This document shows positions 5,736 to 9,682 of a DNA stretch of 9,682 nucleotides, piece by piece; the first letter of the stretch is position 1; each line of letters starts with the position of its first letter. Location of the stretch: assembly GCA_002449575.1 (NCBI GenBank), contig DJXC01000226.1, forward strand, positions 1-9,682. Direction: 5' to 3'. The notes beneath the pieces were generated by a model. It had not been told where the DNA came from, did no database searches, and saw only the letters and a program-made list of their open reading frames with translations. Source of the DNA: Ruminococcus sp. UBA7014. GTDB lineage: Bacteria > Bacillota > Clostridia > Oscillospirales > Ruminococcaceae. Both the position numbers and the translations under genes were made by a program.

Positions 5736-7007
5736 ATGGGAGACAGTATCTCTATTGTAATAATTATTATCTGCATTTTGTTTTCGATGTATTTTTCTGC
5801 AACGGAAACAGCATTCAACTCTGTCAGCCGGGTGAGGCTGAAAAATAAAGCCGAAGAAGGCAATCAGAAAGCTGCCCTTGTGCTGAAACTGTCCGAAAAA
5901 TATGACGAATTATTATCTACTATCTTAATCGGAAATAATATTGTCAATATTCTGTGTTCTTCTCTGGCAACGCTGTTATTTGTGCGGCTTCTGCATGACA
6001 ATGATTTAGGTGCAACGGTTTCAACTGTCGTCATGACTGTAATTCTGCTGATTTTCGGTGAAATTTCTCCGAAAACCATCGCTAAGGAATCACCGGAAGC
6101 AATTGCTATGTTTTCCGCACCGTTTCTGAATGTTTTAATTTATCTTCTGACACCGTTTTCATTTATATTCAAGCAGTGGCAGAATCTGCTTTCTAAAATT
6201 TTCAAATCTTCAGAAGAATCCGGCATTACAGAACAGGAACTCCTGACGATTGTAGACGAAGCTGAACAGGGCGGCGGCATTGATAAGGACGAAAGCGAAC
6301 TTATCCGCAGTGCCATTGAATTCAATGAACTGGAAGTCCGTGATATTTTTACTCCCAGAATTGACATTGAAGCTATTCCGGCGGATATTTCCAAAGAAGA
6401 TGCTGCAAAAGTGTTTTCTGAATCTGGTTATTCCCGTCTGCCTGTCTATGAGGGAACAATTGATAATATCACCGGAATTTTATATCATAAAGATTTCTTT
6501 AATATCGCATTCCGGAGCAAGACCAATATTTCAGAAATTGTCAAGCCAGCAATCTTCGTGCCGAAAAGCAAAAAAATCAGTGACCTGCGGAAAGAATTGC
6601 AGGAACAGCAGCTGCATATTGCTGTTGTCATGGACGAATTCGGCTGTACAGTCGGTCTGGTTACACTGGAAGATATTCTGGAAGAACTTGTCGGCGAAAT
6701 CTGGGATGAACATGACGAAATTGTCCGGGAAATTTCTAAAGTCGGCGAAAATACATTTGTTGTTTCCGGTAAGGCAAATGTCGAAAAAGTTTTTGAAGTA
6801 CTGGAAGTACACTCTGAATTTGAAGCAATGACTGTCAGCGGATGGGTCATGGAAGTACTTGAAAAAATCCCCAGTCAGGACGATACATTCGAGAGTGACG
6901 GCTTAAAAGTCCGTGTCATGAAAATGAGCGGCAAACGCATTGAACAAGTAGAAATCATCCGTCTGACGGATGAAGAAATACAGCAGAGAGAAAAAGAGAA
7001 AGAGTAA
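5736..7007 (+). CDS. CNNM/CorC-type membrane protein (DUF21-CBS-CorC_HlyC), probable Mg2+/divalent cation exporter
   Basis: Integral membrane protein of the family often annotated hemolysin/TlyC; characterised members such as MpfA export Mg2+ or related cations. An N-terminal DUF21 membrane domain (about 1-155) carries SATETAF (21-27), IGNNIVNI (65-72) and FGEISPKTIAKE (107-118), whose Pro-Lys is a hallmark. A CBS pair follows: about 205-262 (TPRIDIEAI, GYSRLPVYEG, GILYHKDF) and 268-325 (VVMDEFGCTVGLVTLEDILEE). The C-terminal CorC_HlyC domain covers about 335-412. At 423 residues it is full length. The ATG at 5736 has AAAGGA about 9 bases upstream. It has its own promoter and a long leader, so it is not simply part of the sigma operon. 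The exact ion is inferred. A terminator follows directly. Confidence 0.92.
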   Translation: MGDSISIVIIIICILFSMYFSATETAFNSVSRVRLKNKAEEGNQKAALVLKLSEKYDELLSTILIGNNIVNILCSSLATLLFVRLLHDNDLGATVSTVVMTVILLIFGEISPKTIAKESPEAIAMFSAPFLNVLIYLLTPFSFIFKQWQNLLSKIFKSSEESGITEQELLTIVDEAEQGGGIDKDESELIRSAIEFNELEVRDIFTPRIDIEAIPADISKEDAAKVFSESGYSRLPVYEGTIDNITGILYHKDFFNIAFRSKTNISEIVKPAIFVPKSKKISDLRKELQEQQLHIAVVMDEFGCTVGLVTLEDILEELVGEIWDEHDEIVREISKVGENTFVVSGKANVEKVFEVLEVHSEFEAMTVSGWVMEVLEKIPSQDDTFESDGLKVRVMKMSGKRIEQVEIIRLTDEEIQQREKEKE

Positions 7008-7016
7008 TCTATACAG

Positions 7017-7054
7017 AAAAATCCGCCCGGCATTTTGTCCGGACGGATTTTTTT
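7017..7054. terminator. Bidirectional intrinsic terminator between convergent genes
   Basis: Stem AAAATCCG-C-CCGG / CCGG-A-CGGATTTT with one C/A mismatch and an 8-base loop (cattttgt), with A-run on the left and T-run on the right. It ends the CNNM/CorC transcript rightward. Read leftward, the TAA stop of ybaK (7053-7055) runs straight into it, so it serves both strands. Confidence 0.9.
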
Positions 7055-7544
7055 AGGATACTGTAATATCTGCAAATGTGAACGGAATCACGTTCTGTAG
7101 AGCTTCCGGAGATACTTCCACCTGATAGCCGATTTTTCCGGCACTGAATATGATAGTATCAAATAACTGCGCTGTCTCGTCAATGACAGTCCGGAAGAAT
7201 TTCTTCATGCCAATCGGCGAACATCCTCCGTGAATATAGCCTGTCAGCGGAAGCAGTTCTTTTGCTTTCAGCATGGCAATGCTTTTTTCTCCGACAGCTT
7301 TTGCGGCTTTTTTAAGGTCTAATTCTTCAGCAACAGGAATTACAAATACATAATGACTGCCGTTTCCAGAAACGGTTACGAGAGTTTTAAACACCTGTTC
7401 CGGATTCTGTCCGAGTATTTTTGCAACTTCTGTACCGCTGACGGCAGCAGTATCTGCATAGCAATAGCTTTTATAATTCACTTTCTTCTGGTCGAGAATC
7501 CGCATCACATTAGTTTTCTCGGCATTTTTGTCAGTTTTCGGCAT
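7053..7544 (-). CDS. ybaK: Cys-tRNA(Pro)/Cys-tRNA(Cys) deacylase, YbaK/EbsC family
   Basis: Trans-editing enzyme that hydrolyses Cys mischarged onto tRNA-Pro by prolyl-tRNA synthetase, acting in the cytoplasm. The 163-residue protein shows the family motifs VFKTLV (51-56, with K53 at the conserved catalytic Lys position) and GGCSPIGMKK (106-115), plus the VIPV strand and the DLKKAAKA helix. The length is typical. The ATG is two bases after the stop of the upstream duplicated small-protein gene. The ribosome site is weak (GGAAAG inside that gene's end), so translational coupling is likely. Both depend on the promoter at 7892-7920 and end at the shared terminator. ProX/PrdX-type deacylases are the nearest alternative, but the GGCSPIG signature favours YbaK. 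Confidence 0.93.
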   Translation of the reverse strand: MPKTDKNAEKTNVMRILDQKKVNYKSYCYADTAAVSGTEVAKILGQNPEQVFKTLVTVSGNGSHYVFVIPVAEELDLKKAAKAVGEKSIAMLKAKELLPLTGYIHGGCSPIGMKKFFRTVIDETAQLFDTIIFSAGKIGYQVEVSPEALQNVIPFTFADITVS

Positions 7545-7546
7545 GA

Positions 7547-7858
7547 TTATTTCTTTCCGCCGAGGAGCTTGTCTTTCATGCCCTTGACAGCAGCATTAAT
7601 CTGTTCATCGGGCAGGTCAATTCCGGTAAGACTTTCCACAGCCTTGACAGGATTTGACATGAGATTTTTTGTAAAATCAGGGTCATTCTGTATTTTGGTT
7701 TTCGCACCGGAAACGAGTTTGTTAATTTGCTCATCGGGCAGGTCAATGCCGACAACCTCTTCTACAGCCTTGACGGGGTTTGCAGTGAATTTTTTCATAA
7801 ATTCCGGGTCGTTTTTTGTTTTGGCGATAATCTCATCCATTTTTGCTTTGATATCCAT
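7547..7858 (-). CDS. Duplicated small helical protein (two 42-residue repeats), function unknown
   Basis: A 103-residue, Lys/Asp-rich, soluble protein with no signal peptide or membrane segment. Residues 16-57 and 58-99 are tandem copies, identical at 26 of 42 positions, with core NDPEF...NPVKAVE..GIDLPDEQIN. I recall similar unnamed small proteins in Lachnospiraceae and Ruminococcaceae. The NDP-F...NP-KAVE--GI-LP pattern also resembles nitrile-hydratase-like (NHLP) RiPP leader domains, and the end LLGGKK has a Gly-Gly, but no modification or export genes are visible here. The ATG at 7858 has GGAGG 8 bases upstream (7867-7871) and a promoter just before it. A longer in-frame start at 7963 would cross that promoter and is rejected. 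It is the first gene of an operon with ybaK. Confidence 0.85.
   Translation of the reverse strand: MDIKAKMDEIIAKTKNDPEFMKKFTANPVKAVEEVVGIDLPDEQINKLVSGAKTKIQNDPDFTKNLMSNPVKAVESLTGIDLPDEQINAAVKGMKDKLLGGKK
7562..7813 (-). repeat. Two tandem 126-bp coding repeats
   Basis: Units at 7688-7813 and 7562-7687 encode the two 42-residue repeats. Words such as catcgggcaggtcaat and acagccttgac recur at an exact 126-base offset, so the duplication is still visible in the DNA. Confidence 0.85.
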
Positions 7859-7891
7859 GATGAAAACCTCCTGAAAATGTAGTTTAATCTT

Positions 7892-7920
7892 ATTATAGCA
7901 TAAACTTCCGGATATTGCAA
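7892..7920 (-). promoter_or_regulatory. Sigma-A promoter of the small-protein/ybaK operon
   Basis: On the minus strand: -35 TTGCAA (7915-7920), 17-base spacer, -10 TATAAT (7892-7897) with TGC before it. It occupies the 76-base gap after the pepV stop, giving the two genes independent transcription. The first bases after the -35 (TATCC.G) match the phosphofructokinase promoter. Confidence 0.8.
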
Positions 7921-7934
7921 GTATTTCCAGAAAA

Positions 7935-9257
7935 TTATTCTCCGCAGAGTTCGGTAATGGCAAGAGCCATCATTTCTGCATCAAGCAGCAGATGATTTAA
8001 TTTGATAAATTCATCTGCGCCATGCATATGAACGTCAGTATCCGGAAAAGTTGCACCGAATGCAACACCGCCTTCAATATGGTGTACATATGTTCCGCCG
8101 CCGATGGCAAGGCATTTTCCTTTCAGTCCGGTAACAGATTCATACACATGCAGAAGGGTCTGTACAAATTCTGAATTTTCGTCTGTATAATGCGGTTCAT
8201 CACAGATGAGAACTGCTACATTGACAGGAGCAAGAGCTTTCTGCACCTGTGCGATAATTTCCGCACCCTGACAGCATACCGGAAAACGAATGTCCACATA
8301 AGCGGTCATCTCTCTGGTATTCATTTTCATGACACTGAGGACACAGGTCAGCCCACCGGAAATATCATCTTTGGCAGCGATTCCGAGAGATTTGCCGTTC
8401 GTTTCTCCATGCGGAAAACATTCTGCTAATTTGCGGATAATGCCTGTCTGCTGACTTTCCGGAAGCAGGGGCGAATTTATCAAAGACTGCAACAGTTTTG
8501 TCAGTGCATTTTCGCCCTGTTCCGGTGTGGAGGCATGAGCGTTTCTGCCCTCTATGGTGATAGTCTGATGCAAGCCTTCCGGAATTGCTTCTGCTTTTGC
8601 CGGAACAGCATTAATGACATTTCCGGCTTCCAGTTTCATGATTTGAGATTTTCCGTCCGTGAACTCTGCGGAGAGCTTTAATCTCATCATGCCTTTTTCT
8701 AGATTGATAACCGGATAATCGCCGTCCGGTGTAAAGACCATCGGCGGCAGTGTTCTGTGTTTCATGTAATATTCCAAATCTTCCGAGCCGTTTTCTTCGT
8801 TTGTGCCGAAAATCAGCCGGACTCCTGATTTCATAGGAATCTGCAAATCTTTCACTGCTTTCATAGCGAACAGAGCAGCTACAGCAGGACCTTTGTCATC
8901 AGAAGTTCCCCGTCCGTAAAGCTTATCTGTTTCGGGTTCATACTCCATTTGATAGGGCTGATGTGTCCAGCCGTCCCCTTCCGGCACAACATCCAGATGT
9001 GCCAGAATGCCGAGTGACGGCTTTTTGTCGTTCAGGTCAGCACTGCCGGCATAAAAGTCAACATTATCTGTAGAAAATCCATATTGCTGACAGGTTTCCA
9101 GCATGATATGCAAGGCTTTTGCAGGTTCAGAGCCAAACGGGGCGTTTTTCTGTGCTTCGCCCTGTACACTCCGGACAGCAACAAGTTTTTCGAGCAGTGC
9201 AAGTATTTCCTGCTGATGATGTTTAAGATAGTCATGAATTTCTTTCTGATATTGCAT
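7935..9257 (-). CDS. pepV: M20-family metallodipeptidase, PepV/Sapep type
   Basis: Cytoplasmic dizinc (or Mn) dipeptidase that splits dipeptides, including beta-alanyl types in characterised relatives, for amino-acid supply. The 440-residue protein has the M20 ligand set at positions close to those of PepV: H87 and D89 in HLDVVPEGDGW, D120 in GRGTSDDKGP, E154/E155 in GTNEENGSED, D178 in TPDGDYPVI, and H412 in MHGADEF. GGGTYVHH (386-393) is the usual C-terminal substrate-binding motif. The lid domain lies between about 185 and 310. Start: ATG at 9257 with GGAGG (9266-9270) 8 bases upstream. It has its own promoter, and a terminator isolates it from the gene on its right. No terminator is evident between it and the next leftward gene, so some read-through is possible. 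Confidence 0.93.
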   Translation of the reverse strand: MQYQKEIHDYLKHHQQEILALLEKLVAVRSVQGEAQKNAPFGSEPAKALHIMLETCQQYGFSTDNVDFYAGSADLNDKKPSLGILAHLDVVPEGDGWTHQPYQMEYEPETDKLYGRGTSDDKGPAVAALFAMKAVKDLQIPMKSGVRLIFGTNEENGSEDLEYYMKHRTLPPMVFTPDGDYPVINLEKGMMRLKLSAEFTDGKSQIMKLEAGNVINAVPAKAEAIPEGLHQTITIEGRNAHASTPEQGENALTKLLQSLINSPLLPESQQTGIIRKLAECFPHGETNGKSLGIAAKDDISGGLTCVLSVMKMNTREMTAYVDIRFPVCCQGAEIIAQVQKALAPVNVAVLICDEPHYTDENSEFVQTLLHVYESVTGLKGKCLAIGGGTYVHHIEGGVAFGATFPDTDVHMHGADEFIKLNHLLLDAEMMALAITELCGE

Positions 9258-9286
9258 GATAACTTCCTCCGTGAGTATTTTTATTT

Positions 9287-9315
9287 ATTATAGCATATTT
9301 CCGGCAGTTTGTAAA
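9287..9315 (-). promoter_or_regulatory. Sigma-A promoter of pepV
   Basis: On the minus strand: -35 TTTACA (9310-9315), 17-base spacer containing GCCGGAAA, -10 TATAAT (9287-9292) with TGC before it. It begins 15 bases after the terminator of the gene to the right. Confidence 0.82.
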
Positions 9316-9330
9316 GCCTTTGTAAGAAAC

Positions 9331-9365
9331 GAAAACAGCGGCATGAAATTCACACCGCTGTTTTC
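9331..9365 (-). terminator. Intrinsic terminator of the right-edge gene
   Basis: A perfect 11-bp stem, GAAAACAGCGG with CCGCTGTTTTC, closes a 13-base loop. On the minus strand it is followed by T-rich sequence (TTTTCGTTTCTT). It lies 45 bases after the stop of the partial gene and just before the pepV promoter. Confidence 0.88.
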
Positions 9366-9409
9366 TCTATAGTAAAAAGGAATTAAGGAATTATATGAAG
9401 CTGATTAAA

Positions 9410-9682
9410 TTATCTGCCGCCAGGGCCAGGACCTTGACTTTCAGAAGCCTGCCCCAGAGCCTGACCGCCGGACAGCGTTCCGCCAACTGTCACGGACTTA
9501 TCGCCAGCCTGTTCCAGTACTGTAGTTCCGCCGGAAACATTGCCGCCGGACTGTGCAGAAGCACTGCTGCCACTCTTAAGACCGCCGCCGCTTGCAGACA
9601 GGAAGGAAACAATCACATTTCCGGAATTATCTGTAAAGCTGTATCTGGTTGTCAGGTTAGTATTGCCGCCTGTCATGGTGAT
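9410..9682 (-). CDS. C-terminal part of a Gly/Ser-rich, probably exported protein (N-terminus outside window)
   Basis: Ninety codons are visible before the stop, and the frame is open to the window edge, so the ATG at 9676 is more likely internal than the start. The sequence TMTGGNTNLTTRYSFTDNSGNVIVSFLSA resembles the end of Cthe_2159/DUF4353-type beta-helix carbohydrate-binding proteins; this is from memory and uncertain. After it comes a low-complexity tail rich in Gly, Ser, Ala, Gln and Thr, ending GPGPGGR. There is no Cys, transmembrane anchor or sortase motif in the part seen. The tail looks like a flexible or disordered end of an exported protein. The strong terminator at 9331-9365 follows. 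Confidence 0.6.
   Translation of the reverse strand: MTMTGGNTNLTTRYSFTDNSGNVIVSFLSASGGGLKSGSSASAQSGGNVSGGTTVLEQAGDKSVTVGGTLSGGQALGQASESQGPGPGGR

Noticed and set aside
6280..6831. 183-codon plus-strand frame inside the CNNM/CorC gene
   Set aside because: Overlaps a full-length, well-supported gene in another frame and shows no domain or ribosome site.
7547..7963. 138-codon version of the duplicated small protein starting at 7963
   Set aside because: The added N-terminus would be encoded by the pepV 3' end and the promoter at 7892-7920; GGAGG supports the start at 7858.
1..9682. Insertion sequences, prophage, CRISPR, tRNA or rRNA
   Set aside because: No transposase or integrase motifs, terminal repeats, spaced direct repeats or tRNA-like cloverleaf seen on either strand.

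Overview
The window looks like a chromosomal stretch from a low-to-mid GC Clostridia bacterium, most like Ruminococcus/Oscillospiraceae. I infer this from strong GGAGG ribosome binding sites, sigma-A promoters with extended -10 boxes, a clostridial-type pyrophosphate-dependent phosphofructokinase, a BspA-type leucine-rich repeat protein and Thr/Glu-rich extracytoplasmic stalks. I see no mobile element, CRISPR array, rRNA or tRNA, so this is mostly core genome with some lineage-specific genes.

Left part (1-3780): lepA (elongation factor 4, cut off by the left edge) reads leftward. Divergent from it, a PPi-phosphofructokinase gene reads rightward and is joined with no gap to a cytoplasmic leucine-rich repeat protein. 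The two promoters lie back to back at about 1642-1728.

Middle (3781-7007): an ECF-type sigma factor gene overlaps a gene for a single-pass membrane protein with a very long Thr-rich outer region, probably its anti-sigma/sensor partner. Next comes a sigma-A promoter, a structured leader with an undescribed 29-codon ORF, and a CNNM/CorC-type (DUF21-CBS-CorC_HlyC) membrane protein, probably a divalent cation exporter. A bidirectional terminator closes this rightward block.

Right part (7053-9682, leftward): pepV-like M20 dipeptidase; a 103-residue protein made of two 42-residue repeats; ybaK (Cys-tRNA deacylase) two bases behind it; and, at the right edge, the C-terminal end of a Gly/Ser-rich protein followed by a strong terminator.

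The points most worth a second look are: (1) the leader of the CNNM/CorC gene, where the end of the small ORF carries an 8-base complement of the downstream ribosome binding site with a hairpin plus T-run between them; (2) complete absence of GATC and near-absence of GGCC in 9.7 kb, which suggests restriction-driven site avoidance; (3) a nearly identical promoter shared by unrelated genes; (4) the duplicated small protein, which faintly resembles RiPP leader domains; and (5) the sigma/Thr-rich membrane protein pair.
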